43,477 nt of DNA from Comamonadaceae bacterium. Lineage in GTDB: Bacteria; Pseudomonadota; Gammaproteobacteria; Burkholderiales; Burkholderiaceae_C. The notes under the pieces are model-generated. The model worked only from the letters and a program-made list of their open reading frames with translations. It did not search any database and was not told the origin of the DNA. Below, in pieces: positions 30,244 through 39,013 of the stretch. The position numbers and the translations under genes are program-made. The stretch lies in contig CANCCF010000017.1 of NCBI GenBank assembly GCA_947374485.1, forward strand, positions 1 through 43,477, written 5' to 3'. How positions within the stretch are numbered: the stretch's first letter is position 1; each line of letters opens with the position of its first letter.

Positions 30244-31176
30244 ATGCTTGTCGACCCCACCTACCACGCCGCAGAGGCCCGCAGCATGGCGCGCGCCTCG
30301 CTGCGCTTTGCCGATGCGCAGGAGCAGGCCAAAGCGCTGTGCGGCTGGAACCAGGACTACCTGCAGCTCAGTGCCGGGCGCTTTGCGGGCGAGCTCGCGC
30401 AGGTGGAAGGGCCGGGCATCAAATTGTTTGTGGAGCGGGTCCAGCAGTCGGTGCTGCAGACCGGCCAATTGCCCGCGCGCACGCTGGCGCTGGGGGTGCC
30501 GCTGCAGGCCAGTGGCGGCGGCATGTTCTGCGGGCGCGCCTGTGATCTGGAGTCGCTGCACCTGTTCTCCGGCAGCGCAGGCTTTGAGTTCCGCACCTCG
30601 CGCCAGCACACCATGCTGGGGCTGGAGCTGCAGTTGGCCGACGGCGTGGAGCTGCCGCTGCAGGCCGGGGCGCTGGCCCACGCGGTGCGGCCGCTGGCCA
30701 GAATCCGGACTTATGTGCTGGAGCTGTACCAGTCGGCCCGGCGCGACCCGGCCCTGCTCAGGCAGCCTGCCGTGGTGGCCAGCGTGGGCGACTTTTTGCT
30801 CGACAGCCTGCTGCGCGCGCCCCACACCCCGGGCACCTTCCCGGGCACGGCGCATGCGCACTGGGCGCTGGTGCAGCGCTGCGTGGCGCTGGTGCAGGAG
30901 CGCCAGCACAGCGCGCCCACCGTCACCGAGCTGTGCCAGCAGATGGGGGTGAGCCGGCGCACCCTGCAGAACGCCTTTTTGCGCGTGCTCGACATGGGCC
31001 CGCTGGCCTATGTGAAGGCCGTGCGCCTGAAGCAGGCGCGCGAAGCGCTCAAGCACTCGGCGTCGGTCACCGAGGCGGCCACGGCCTGTGGCTTCTGGCA
31101 CTTTGGCCACTTTGCCCACGACTACCAGGCCCTGTTTGGCGAACGCCCCTCGGACACGCACAGGCGCCAGTCATAG
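30244..31176 (+). CDS. AraC-family regulator (EutR-like layout)
   Basis: A 310-residue regulator. Residues about 20-190 form a sensor part (NQDYLQLSAGRFAGELAQVE), and the C-terminal 100 residues hold two helix-turn-helix units: VTELCQQMGVSRRTLQNAF and SVTEAATACGFWHFGHFAHDY, both typical of AraC. The overall layout and the LQLSAGRF style recall EutR, the ethanolamine-sensing activator of enterobacteria, but that is an impression, not a search result. It is divergent from the ligase operon and is the natural candidate to bind the element shared by the ligase and permease promoters. A 12-bp palindrome CTGCGGCCGCAG ends 8 bp before its ATG. Confidence 0.9.
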   Translation: MLVDPTYHAAEARSMARASLRFADAQEQAKALCGWNQDYLQLSAGRFAGELAQVEGPGIKLFVERVQQSVLQTGQLPARTLALGVPLQASGGGMFCGRACDLESLHLFSGSAGFEFRTSRQHTMLGLELQLADGVELPLQAGALAHAVRPLARIRTYVLELYQSARRDPALLRQPAVVASVGDFLLDSLLRAPHTPGTFPGTAHAHWALVQRCVALVQERQHSAPTVTELCQQMGVSRRTLQNAFLRVLDMGPLAYVKAVRLKQAREALKHSASVTEAATACGFWHFGHFAHDYQALFGERPSDTHRRQS

Positions 31177-31340
31177 GCCAGACCCGGGCTGACACCAGCC
31201 CGCACGGGCCAGGCAAACCCGCTAACCCGCCCCACCCGGGGTATGCAAGAATGTCCACAGCGCGAGCCAACGAGCGGGCTGCGTCCACTCTATGCATACC
31301 ACCTCTTTGCCACGCCGCCCTGCGGGCCACTGAAAGCGCC

Positions 31341-34055
31341 ATGTCACGCGCGCGGTCCATCCAGATTTTGCTGATTGCCGTGCTGGCGGGCGTGAACCTG
31401 CTGGCCATAGCGGCATCGGCGTATTGGCTGGGCCAGAGCCGCCAGCAATACATCCAGCGCGCAGAAAGCAGTACGCGCAACATTGCCAGCGCCGTGGAGC
31501 GCAACCTGTCATCCAGCATTGGCAAGATTGACTTTGCGCTGACCCACCTGGTGGACGATATGGAGCAACAGGTCGCCCGGGGGCATGCGGTGAACGCGCG
31601 CGATGCGCACGGCCTGTTTGACAATTTTCATGACCGCCTGCCCGAAATCGAGGGCCTGCGCCTGGCCAACGAAAGAGGGCTGGTGGTGATGGGCAGCGGC
31701 GTGGACACCACCCGGCCGGTAGACATTTCCGACCGCGACTATTTTGACGCCTTGCGCCAAAGCGATGGCCACCCCCTGTGGATCACCAAGCCGGTATGGG
31801 GGCGCCTGGTCCAGCACAACATCATCATTTTTGCGCGCCGCTTCAACCACCCCGGCGGGGAATTTGCCGGCGTGGTGTTTGCCACCATTTCGCTGGACTA
31901 TTTTCAGCAGATGATCGCGCAGTTCGACCTCGGCCCCAGCGGCACGGTGATTCTGCGCGACCAGGCCCTGGGCCTGATCGTGCGCAGCCCCGCATTGAAG
32001 GGCCAGCCTGCGGGCCAGGTCGGCAACAGCGCGGTGTCGCCGGAGTTCCGCGCCGTGAATGCCCGTGGCGTGGACGCCACCAATTTTTATACCCCGCTCA
32101 GCTCGGACGGGCTGGAGCGCATCTTTGCCTTTCAGCGCATCAGCAACGCACCCATGCTGATCAATGTGGGGGTGGCCAGCAGCGACTACCTGGCGGGCTG
32201 GCGCGATGAGCGTGACAAGACTGTTTTTGGCTGCGCTGCCTTTTTGCTGGTCACGCTGGCCATGGGCGCGCTGCTGTGGCGTCTGCAGACCACCACCACG
32301 CAGGAGGCGCTGCGCAACCGGGTCTACCTGCGCAATGCCAGCGACGGCATCCAGATCACCGATGCCAGTGGCCGCCTGGTGGAAGCGAACGACCGCCTGT
32401 GCGCCATGCTGGGCTACAGCCGCACCGAGTTGCTGGGGCTGGACCAGCGCCTGTGGCTGGCCTGCTGGCCCGAGCGCGAGGCGCGCAACGCCATCCTGCA
32501 GCAGTCCAGCCAGGCGGGCGAGCCGCTGTCCATCGAGACCACGCTGTGCCGCAAGAACGGCGAGCGCGTGGAGGTGGAGGTGCGTTGCAGCCACTTTTAC
32601 TGGTCGGACAAGCTGCACCTGCACGCCTCCGTCCGCGACATCAGCGAACGACGCGCGAACGCCGAGAAGATTGAACTGCTGGCCTTCTACGACCCGCTGA
32701 CCAACCTGCCCAACCGACGCTTGATGCTCGAGCGCCTGAACCGCGCGCTGGTGGGCTGCGCTCGCCACCCGCAGCACTGCGCGCTGATGCTCATCGACAT
32801 CGACAACTTCAAGGTCCTCAACGACACCCTGGGCCACGGTGTGGGCGACCAGGTGCTGGTGGAGGTGGCCAGGCGCCTGCAGTCCTGCGTGCGTCAGGGT
32901 GATACCGCGGCGCGCATGGGCGGCGACGAATTCGTGGTGATTCTGGAGGCGCTGGACGGTGGCCCGCTGGCGCCCAGCCAGGCCGAGGCGGTGGCGGAAA
33001 AAATCCAGCTGCTGCTGCGCCAGCCCTACCTGCTCGACACGGCGGCCGGCGCGCCGGGCTCCACGCCGCGCGAATACCACTGCACCGCCAGCATGGGCCT
33101 CACGCTGTTCAACGACAAGGCGCTCTCCACCGACGAATTGCTCAAGCGCTCCGACACCGCCATGTACCAGGCCAAGGCGGCAGGACGCAACGCCGTGCGC
33201 TTTTTTGACCCGACCATGCAGGCCTCGGTGGATGCGCGCGCCGCCCTGGAAGACGACCTGCGCCATGCGCTGGCGCAGGACCAGTTGCTGCTGTACTACC
33301 AGCCGCAGGTGGATGCGCAAGACCGCATTCTGGGCGCCGAGGTGTTGCTGCGCTGGCAGCACCCGGTGCGCGGCATGGTGGCGCCCAGCGCCTTCATTCC
33401 CCTGTGCGAAGACACCGGCCTGATTCTGCCCATAGGCACCTGGGTGCTGGAAGCCGCCTGCGCCCAGCTCAAGGCCTGGGCGGACCAGGAGGGCAGGCAG
33501 GCACTCACCATTTCCGTCAACGTGAGCGCACGCCAGTTCCGGCAGGACGATTTTGTGCAGCAGGTGCAGGCCATCGTGCAGCACTCCGGGGCCAACCCGC
33601 AGCTGCTCAAGCTGGAGCTGACCGAGAGCCTGATGGTCAACAACGTGGAAGACACCGTGGCCAAAATGGAAGCCCTGCACGCGCAGGGCATTGCCTTCTC
33701 GCTGGACGACTTCGGCACCGGCTATTCGTCGCTGTCGTACCTGCAGCGCCTGCCGCTCAAGCAACTGAAGATCGACCAGTCCTTTGTGCGCGACCTGCTG
33801 GTCGACAGCAAGGACGCCGCCATCGCCCAGACCGTCATCAACCTGGCGCAGAACCTGGGCCTCTCGGTGATTGCCGAGGGCGTGGAGACGCGGGCCCAGC
33901 GCGACTTTCTGGAGCGCATTGGCTGCCTGGCCTACCAGGGCTACCTGTTCGGGCGACCGACCACGCTGCAGGACTTTGAGCAACGGCTGGCCGGTGAAGC
34001 CGAGGCCCAATGCGACGCCACCCCGGAGGCGGCCAACGCCGCGCTGCACCGATGA
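31341..34055 (+). CDS. Membrane c-di-GMP enzyme: dCache-like sensor, PAS, GGDEF and EAL domains
   Basis: A 904-residue protein making and/or degrading cyclic di-GMP. TM1 (8-30) and TM2 (about 294-316) enclose a periplasmic sensor of the double-Cache type. PAS follows (about 325-435), then GGDEF with intact RMGGDEFVV (about 526) and an inhibitory I-site RQGD five residues before it. EAL has EVLLRW for the first motif (about 666), NVSARQF, DDFGTGYSSL, KIDQSFV, AEGVET and QGYLFGRP, so the phosphodiesterase looks active; EVL occurs in active RocR. The ATG at 31341 starts just before TM1. The stop overlaps the next start (ATGA), coupling it to the CsgG-like gene. Confidence 0.93.
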   Translation: MSRARSIQILLIAVLAGVNLLAIAASAYWLGQSRQQYIQRAESSTRNIASAVERNLSSSIGKIDFALTHLVDDMEQQVARGHAVNARDAHGLFDNFHDRLPEIEGLRLANERGLVVMGSGVDTTRPVDISDRDYFDALRQSDGHPLWITKPVWGRLVQHNIIIFARRFNHPGGEFAGVVFATISLDYFQQMIAQFDLGPSGTVILRDQALGLIVRSPALKGQPAGQVGNSAVSPEFRAVNARGVDATNFYTPLSSDGLERIFAFQRISNAPMLINVGVASSDYLAGWRDERDKTVFGCAAFLLVTLAMGALLWRLQTTTTQEALRNRVYLRNASDGIQITDASGRLVEANDRLCAMLGYSRTELLGLDQRLWLACWPEREARNAILQQSSQAGEPLSIETTLCRKNGERVEVEVRCSHFYWSDKLHLHASVRDISERRANAEKIELLAFYDPLTNLPNRRLMLERLNRALVGCARHPQHCALMLIDIDNFKVLNDTLGHGVGDQVLVEVARRLQSCVRQGDTAARMGGDEFVVILEALDGGPLAPSQAEAVAEKIQLLLRQPYLLDTAAGAPGSTPREYHCTASMGLTLFNDKALSTDELLKRSDTAMYQAKAAGRNAVRFFDPTMQASVDARAALEDDLRHALAQDQLLLYYQPQVDAQDRILGAEVLLRWQHPVRGMVAPSAFIPLCEDTGLILPIGTWVLEAACAQLKAWADQEGRQALTISVNVSARQFRQDDFVQQVQAIVQHSGANPQLLKLELTESLMVNNVEDTVAKMEALHAQGIAFSLDDFGTGYSSLSYLQRLPLKQLKIDQSFVRDLLVDSKDAAIAQTVINLAQNLGLSVIAEGVETRAQRDFLERIGCLAYQGYLFGRPTTLQDFEQRLAGEAEAQCDATPEAANAALHR

Positions 34056-34795
34056 AGACGCACGGCACACGGCGCCCCTTTCTGGGCCTGCTGCTGGGCG
34101 GCCTGCTGGCCACCGGCCTGGCGGGCCGCGCAGTGCAGGCGCAAGCCCCGGCGCAAGAGCCCAAGCCCGTGGCACCCGCCAGCGTGGCGGTCTGGGATTT
34201 TGAGCACCACGCCGTGGACGCCGCGCAGGCCCCGGCGCTGGCCCATGTGTCGCGCGCCCTGAGTGAGCTGCTGATCGAGCAGCTGCTGGGCGCTGTGGGC
34301 CTGCGGGTGCTGGAGCGCGGCCAGCTGCGGGCCATTCTGGACGAGCAAAAGATCGGCGCCTCCGAGCTGGTGGACGAGGACGCACGGCTGCGCCTGGGCC
34401 GCCTGGCCGGCGCCCAGCACATGGTGTTTGGCAACCTGCTGCAAATCGGTACGCTGGCGCGCATCGATGTGCGGCTGGTCTCGGTGGCCAGCACCCAGGT
34501 GCTGGCCGCGCAGGAAATCAGCGGCAGCGTGCAAGACCTGGGCGCGGGCCTGCCAGACCTGGCCGCAGCACTGGCTGCCAGCCTGGGCAGCACCCTGGCG
34601 GCACGCACCGGTGGCCAAAGCCACGTCGCCAGCAGCGCCACGCTGGCGCGCTTTGACGCCGCCCTGGCCCTGATGGACCAAAAAGATTACGGCGCCGCCC
34701 TGCAGGCCCTGCAGGCGCTGCTGCAGACCGATCCCGACTTTGCGCCAGCGGCACGCCACATCCCCATCGCCCTAGAGAAACTTGCGAGGCAATAA
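34052..34795 (+). CDS. CsgG-like periplasmic protein with C-terminal TPR
   Basis: A 247-residue exported protein (signal: FLGLLLGGLLATGLAGRAVQ, cleavage near AQA). The mature part begins VAVWDFEHH and continues with a CsgG-like alpha/beta core: VLERGQLRAILDEQKIGASE then GRLAGAQHMVFGNL, DVRLVSVASTQVLAAQEISG. A TPR-like pair (ARFDAALALMDQKDYGAALQ) ends the protein. Relatives occur as accessory lipoproteins of surface-fibre export; this copy lacks a lipobox Cys and the pore-forming segments of real CsgG. Its start overlaps the c-di-GMP enzyme's stop, and the caspase-like gene follows after 5 bp. Confidence 0.8.
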   Translation: MKTHGTRRPFLGLLLGGLLATGLAGRAVQAQAPAQEPKPVAPASVAVWDFEHHAVDAAQAPALAHVSRALSELLIEQLLGAVGLRVLERGQLRAILDEQKIGASELVDEDARLRLGRLAGAQHMVFGNLLQIGTLARIDVRLVSVASTQVLAAQEISGSVQDLGAGLPDLAAALAASLGSTLAARTGGQSHVASSATLARFDAALALMDQKDYGAALQALQALLQTDPDFAPAARHIPIALEKLARQ

Positions 34796-34800
34796 GCACC

Positions 34801-37644
34801 ATGAAACACCTCTTACGCACCCTGCTGCTGGTCTGCATCTGCGCCCTGGGCGCCGCCCACGCCGCCACCGAAAAGCGCATGGCCCTGCTGATTGGCAACA
34901 GCGGCTACGACTCCGCGCCCCTGTCCAACCCGAGCAACGATGTGCGCGACATGGCCTCCGCCCTCAAGGCGGCCGGCTTTGACACCGTGCAAAAAGAGAA
35001 CCTGGACGCCCTGGGCATGAAGGCTGCCATCAGCGAGTTTGGCGAGCGCATGAAGAAGAACAAGGATGCCGCCGGTTTCTTCTTCTTTGCCGGCCACGGT
35101 ATCCAGGTCAACGGGCGCAACTTCCTGCTGCCGGTGGGGCGCAACTACAAGTCCGAGCAGGACGTGGAAGCCTACGGCCTGGACATCAGCTTCGTCATGC
35201 GCCGCCTCGAAGAGTCCAGCGGCCGCATCAGCGTGGTGATTCTGGACGCCTGCCGCAACAACCCGTTTTACAACCGCAAGTCGCGCGCCCCGGGCGCGCG
35301 TGGCCTGGCGCCCATGGACGCGCCCAGCGGCTCACTGGTGGCCTTCTCCACCGCGCCGGGCACCGAGGCCAGCGACGGCGGCGGGCGCAACGGCCTGTAC
35401 TCCAAGCACCTGCTGTCCAACATCCGCATTCCCGGCCTGACCCTTGAGCAGGTCTTCAAGCGCACGCGCGAGGGCGTGGAGCGCGAATCCGGCGGCCAGC
35501 AAAGCCCGCGCGAGGAAAGCAGCCTCAAGGGCGAAGACTTCTACATCACCCCGCTGGACGCCGGCGCTGGTATGCAGCCGGTGGTGGGCAATGCGGCCGA
35601 CATGGCGTATTGGGAGACCATCAAGCTCAGCCGCTCGGCCAATGACTTCAAGGCCTACCTCAAGGACTTCCCGCAGGGCAGCTTTGCCAGCCTGGCGCAA
35701 AGCCGCGTGACCGAGCTCGGCTCGGCGCGCGAAGCGCAGGCGCGCAGCGCCGCAGTGCCCGTCACCTTGCGCGTGGGCGACGCGGCACCGGCCTTCACGG
35801 CCAGCAGCATCAGTGGCAAGACGGTCAACCTGGACAGCTTTGCCAAGAACCCCATGGGCGTGCTTTACTTCTTTGATAGCCAGCACTGCAAGGGCTGCCT
35901 GGACACCTTGGCGCGCCTGCGCGAACTCTCGGTGCAGTACAAGGACGCGGGCCTGACGGTGCTGGCCTTCGGAAAAATGCCGGCCGCAGAACTGCAAAAA
36001 CTGCCGCAGACCGAGAGCGCCAACTTCCAGCTGCTCAGCGCCGATGAAGCCCTTTTGCAGAAGTTCCACATCTCCGAGATGCTGCCCACCCTGGTGGTGA
36101 CCACGCAGGGCGGCGCCGTCACCAGCCTGATCTACGGCGGTGGCGCCAACAACGACGCGGTGATTTTTTCCCTGGCCGAGTCCATGCTGGCGCGCGGCAA
36201 CGCGGTGGCCGCAGGCCAATTGTTCAACTCGCTGCGCGGCCTGCAAACCCGCATGAGCCTGGCCCAGATCGGCAGCGCCTACAGCTTGTTCAAGGAAGGC
36301 CGGCGCGATGAGGCGGCCCGCATCTTCACGGCTGCCGCTGCCGACACGCGCAAGGACATGGAACTGCGCGGCCACGAGGGCCTGGCCGAAATCGCCCTGG
36401 CGGCGTCCGACCTGGAGCGCGCCCTGGCAGAGGCCGAGAAGGCCCTGGCGATCGCCCCCAACCGCACCCTGGCCAACCTGAGCCGGGCCCGCGTGCTGGC
36501 CGCGCGCGGCAACAGCGCCGAGGCCGAGAAGGCCATTGCCATGGCCTCGGCCTCCAGCGCCGTGGCCGACTTTGCCTGGCAGACGGCCGAGGCCGCCACC
36601 GCGCGCGGCAACCTCTTGCGCAAGGTCTCGCCCGGCACCGCCGTGGCGGCCTACCAGGAGGCGGTGCAGACCAACCCCTTTGCCGCCGACGCCCTGGCCA
36701 ACCAGGCCACGGTGCTGCAGGGCATGGGCGAGAGTGGCCGCGCGCTCGAGCTCTTGCGCCAGGCCGGTGAGCGTGCCCCCACAGACCGCGCCGTGCTGGC
36801 CCTGCTGCGCCAGGCCGAGCAGGCCTCCAAACAGAAGATGGACCTGGCGCGCCAGCGCTATATCGACGAGTCGGTGAAAGAGCTGGCGGCGCGCTTCAAG
36901 GAGCAAAAGGCCAGCCAGCCCAGCCGCCCGGCAGACGACTGGACCTCGCAGGCCCTGGCCATTTCGGTGCTGGATTTCCAGACGGCCGGTGACACCGAGC
37001 TGCTGGGCAAGCTGGGCATGGACCGGCTGCTGCTGCAGGAGTTCTCGCAGGCCCTCGTGAACCTGGGCATCACGGTGGTGGACCGCGCCATTCTGGACAA
37101 GCTGCTGGCCGAGCTCAAGCTGGGCTCCTCCGAGCTGGCCGACCCCGACACCCAGCTGCGCCTGGGCCGCCTCATGGCCGCGCGCCTGATCACCACCGGC
37201 GCGTTCAGCGGCGCCGGTGCCAGCAAGGCGCTATCCCTGCGCCTGATAGACACCGAGACCAGCGCCATTGCCTTCGCCACCACACGGCGCAACGCCGTCA
37301 GCGACCCGGTGGCACTGGCCGAAGAGCTGGCCAACGCCGTGGCCAGCACTGTGCATGACAAGTACCCGCTCAAGGGCCGCATTGCCGTGGCCGATGACGA
37401 CAGCGCGCTCATCATCAACCTGGGCAAGAAACAAGGCGCCAAGCCCGGCCAGACCTTCAACGTGCTGGGCGAAGGCGTGCCCATCGAACTCAACGGCCGC
37501 GTCATCGGCACGCGCGAGGCCAAGCTCGGGCAGATCGAAATCACCGCCAGCGAGGAGCTGATGTCCTATGCCCGGGTGGTGGAGAAAAAGGGTGCCTGGG
37601 GCAAGAACCAGAAGATCATTTTGAAGGCGGCTGTGGGGAATTGA
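34801..37644 (+). CDS. Secreted caspase-like / thioredoxin-like / TPR / CsgG-like fusion protein
   Basis: A 947-residue exported protein (signal MKHLLRTLLLVCICALGAAHA). Residues about 25-250 are a C14 caspase-like domain with both catalytic residues: His in FFFFAGHGIQ and Cys in VVILDACRNNPF. A thioredoxin/AhpC-like domain follows (about 320-460; VGDAAPAFTASSISGKTVNL, then SQHCKGCLDTL with a CxxC). TPR-like helices span about 470-690. The end has a CsgG-like core (about 720-840: VVDRAILDKLLAELKLGSSE, GRLMAARLITTG) and a FlgT-C-like tail (KGRIAVADDDSALIINLG to the end). It is third in the c-di-GMP operon. The domain string is unusual; the substrate is unknown. Confidence 0.85.
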   Translation: MKHLLRTLLLVCICALGAAHAATEKRMALLIGNSGYDSAPLSNPSNDVRDMASALKAAGFDTVQKENLDALGMKAAISEFGERMKKNKDAAGFFFFAGHGIQVNGRNFLLPVGRNYKSEQDVEAYGLDISFVMRRLEESSGRISVVILDACRNNPFYNRKSRAPGARGLAPMDAPSGSLVAFSTAPGTEASDGGGRNGLYSKHLLSNIRIPGLTLEQVFKRTREGVERESGGQQSPREESSLKGEDFYITPLDAGAGMQPVVGNAADMAYWETIKLSRSANDFKAYLKDFPQGSFASLAQSRVTELGSAREAQARSAAVPVTLRVGDAAPAFTASSISGKTVNLDSFAKNPMGVLYFFDSQHCKGCLDTLARLRELSVQYKDAGLTVLAFGKMPAAELQKLPQTESANFQLLSADEALLQKFHISEMLPTLVVTTQGGAVTSLIYGGGANNDAVIFSLAESMLARGNAVAAGQLFNSLRGLQTRMSLAQIGSAYSLFKEGRRDEAARIFTAAAADTRKDMELRGHEGLAEIALAASDLERALAEAEKALAIAPNRTLANLSRARVLAARGNSAEAEKAIAMASASSAVADFAWQTAEAATARGNLLRKVSPGTAVAAYQEAVQTNPFAADALANQATVLQGMGESGRALELLRQAGERAPTDRAVLALLRQAEQASKQKMDLARQRYIDESVKELAARFKEQKASQPSRPADDWTSQALAISVLDFQTAGDTELLGKLGMDRLLLQEFSQALVNLGITVVDRAILDKLLAELKLGSSELADPDTQLRLGRLMAARLITTGAFSGAGASKALSLRLIDTETSAIAFATTRRNAVSDPVALAEELANAVASTVHDKYPLKGRIAVADDDSALIINLGKKQGAKPGQTFNVLGEGVPIELNGRVIGTREAKLGQIEITASEELMSYARVVEKKGAWGKNQKIILKAAVGN

Positions 37645-37663
37645 GCGGCCCGCCACGTCCCCC

Positions 37664-39013
37664 TCAAGGCACCTTGCCAAACACATGCAAGCCCGCCGCC
37701 GTGGCCGCGCCCGTGGTCGGGTTCACGCCGGTGGCCATGACGTTGGAGAGCATCAGGCCGCTGGCGTCCTTGCCCAGGAAGTTGCCGCTGAAGGCGCTGG
37801 CCGTGGGCGAGAAAGCGCTGCAGCCGGTGCAGCTGCCCGAGGCGTAATTGCCCTTGAAGAAGCCCGAGGCAATGCTGCTGGAGTAATCGGTGGCGGCGCT
37901 GTTGAGGTTTCTGAAGGTGTAGCCCGCAAGGTCAAAGCCCAGGTTGTTGAGCTGCACCTTGCGGTTCAGAAAGTCCACGCTGATGTCGCCAATCACATTG
38001 CCCAGCATGCCGCCGGCCGGTGCGAAGTGCACGCTGCCCACGGTGGGCATGGCGCGTGTGGCGTCGCCCTGCATCCAGGCCACCTGCGGGCCCAGGCCGG
38101 CAATGGCGCTGCCCTGAGAGGACACGCTAAAGCCCGGTGCCGACCAGTGGCCCCAGCTGTAGGCCGAACCATCGGCCAGCACGCCCGAGCCGTCCTGCGT
38201 GGCCACGGCGGTGCCGCGCACGGCCTGAAAGCCGGTGCTGTCGCCCACCTTTTGCAGGCCCGCACCATCGCTGATGGCCTGCGCCAGGGTCCACTCGTTG
38301 GTGGAGGCGGTGGCCACGCTCACGCCGCCCTGCCCCAGCTCGGCGTAGCTCACGCCCACGGCCTTGCGCGCGGCGTAGTTGGCACCGGAGCCGGGCGTGT
38401 TGGTGCTGAAGGTGTTGGCCGTGTTTTCGGCTGCAAAAAGGCTGGGCGTGGTGCTCTTGAGCAGCACCACGTTCTGGCCCGATTGCAGGGCGGCAATGGC
38501 GCCCGAGAGGTCCACCTCCACCTGCAGCTTGCCGGCCGTGGTGGCGTTCTTGGCTGCCGCGGCCAGCACCGCCTGCAGCTGCAGGGTGCTGGCGATATTG
38601 CTGGTGGGCATGGCCACACCGAGCTCTCCGGCGAGCTCGAAGTTGGGGTCCAGCTCCACGGCTTTTTCGAAGAAGGCCTTGGCCTCGGCGAACTTGCCCT
38701 GGTCTTGCGCATTGAGGCCCAGCGAGAACATCTTGAAGGCGGCGAAGTTGGTGGTCTGGAAGCGCTCCAGGTTTTTGCGCACGTCCAGCGGCAGGCTGTC
38801 CAGCGCAATGCCCAGGTCGTTCAGGGCGCTGTAGACCATCTGCTTTTGCGCCGTGAAGAAGGTGGCGATCTCGCCGCTTTGCTTGCCCCCGCCCAGGGCC
38901 ACCGAGCTGCTGCTGTCGATGATGGCGCTCTCGAGCTCAAAGCGCTCGGCCTGCGCGCCGGCAGCGCCCAGGCTCAACAAGGCGCACAGAAAGAGGTGTT
39001 GGCTTTTCATCAT
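37664..39013 (-). CDS. Exported protein: half CsgG-like domain, TPR, TbpB-like barrel
   Basis: A 449-residue protein with signal peptide MMKSQHLFLCALLSLGAAGA(QA). The first mature part (ERFELESAIIDSSSSVALGG, then EIATFFTAQKQMVYSALNDL) looks like the second half of a CsgG-like domain, and KMFSLGLNAQDQGKFAEAKA like a TPR. The C-terminal 200 residues, with GSAYSWGHW, SGSCTGCSAFS and AFSGNFLGKDASGLML, resemble the small beta-barrel of TbpB/hemophilin-type surface proteins, known substrates of Slam transporters. Its ATG overlaps the FecR gene's TGA (ATGA). The call is by pattern only; ligand unknown. Confidence 0.65.
   Translation of the reverse strand: MMKSQHLFLCALLSLGAAGAQAERFELESAIIDSSSSVALGGGKQSGEIATFFTAQKQMVYSALNDLGIALDSLPLDVRKNLERFQTTNFAAFKMFSLGLNAQDQGKFAEAKAFFEKAVELDPNFELAGELGVAMPTSNIASTLQLQAVLAAAAKNATTAGKLQVEVDLSGAIAALQSGQNVVLLKSTTPSLFAAENTANTFSTNTPGSGANYAARKAVGVSYAELGQGGVSVATASTNEWTLAQAISDGAGLQKVGDSTGFQAVRGTAVATQDGSGVLADGSAYSWGHWSAPGFSVSSQGSAIAGLGPQVAWMQGDATRAMPTVGSVHFAPAGGMLGNVIGDISVDFLNRKVQLNNLGFDLAGYTFRNLNSAATDYSSSIASGFFKGNYASGSCTGCSAFSPTASAFSGNFLGKDASGLMLSNVMATGVNPTTGAATAAGLHVFGKVP

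Noticed and set aside
31509..34385. A 958-codon open frame antisense to the GGDEF-EAL gene
   Set aside because: The sense protein has complete GGDEF and EAL motifs; the antisense frame is low-complexity and crosses the gene boundary without a plausible start.
35332..36906. A 524-codon open frame antisense to the caspase-like fusion
   Set aside because: Sense frame carries signal peptide, catalytic dyad and domains; antisense product is repetitive and has no ribosome-binding site.
39010..39013. Simple frameshift or sequencing error breaking one FecR-CsgG gene
   Set aside because: The second gene begins with a convincing signal peptide ending AQA and a regular ATGA overlap, which a chance frameshift would not create.
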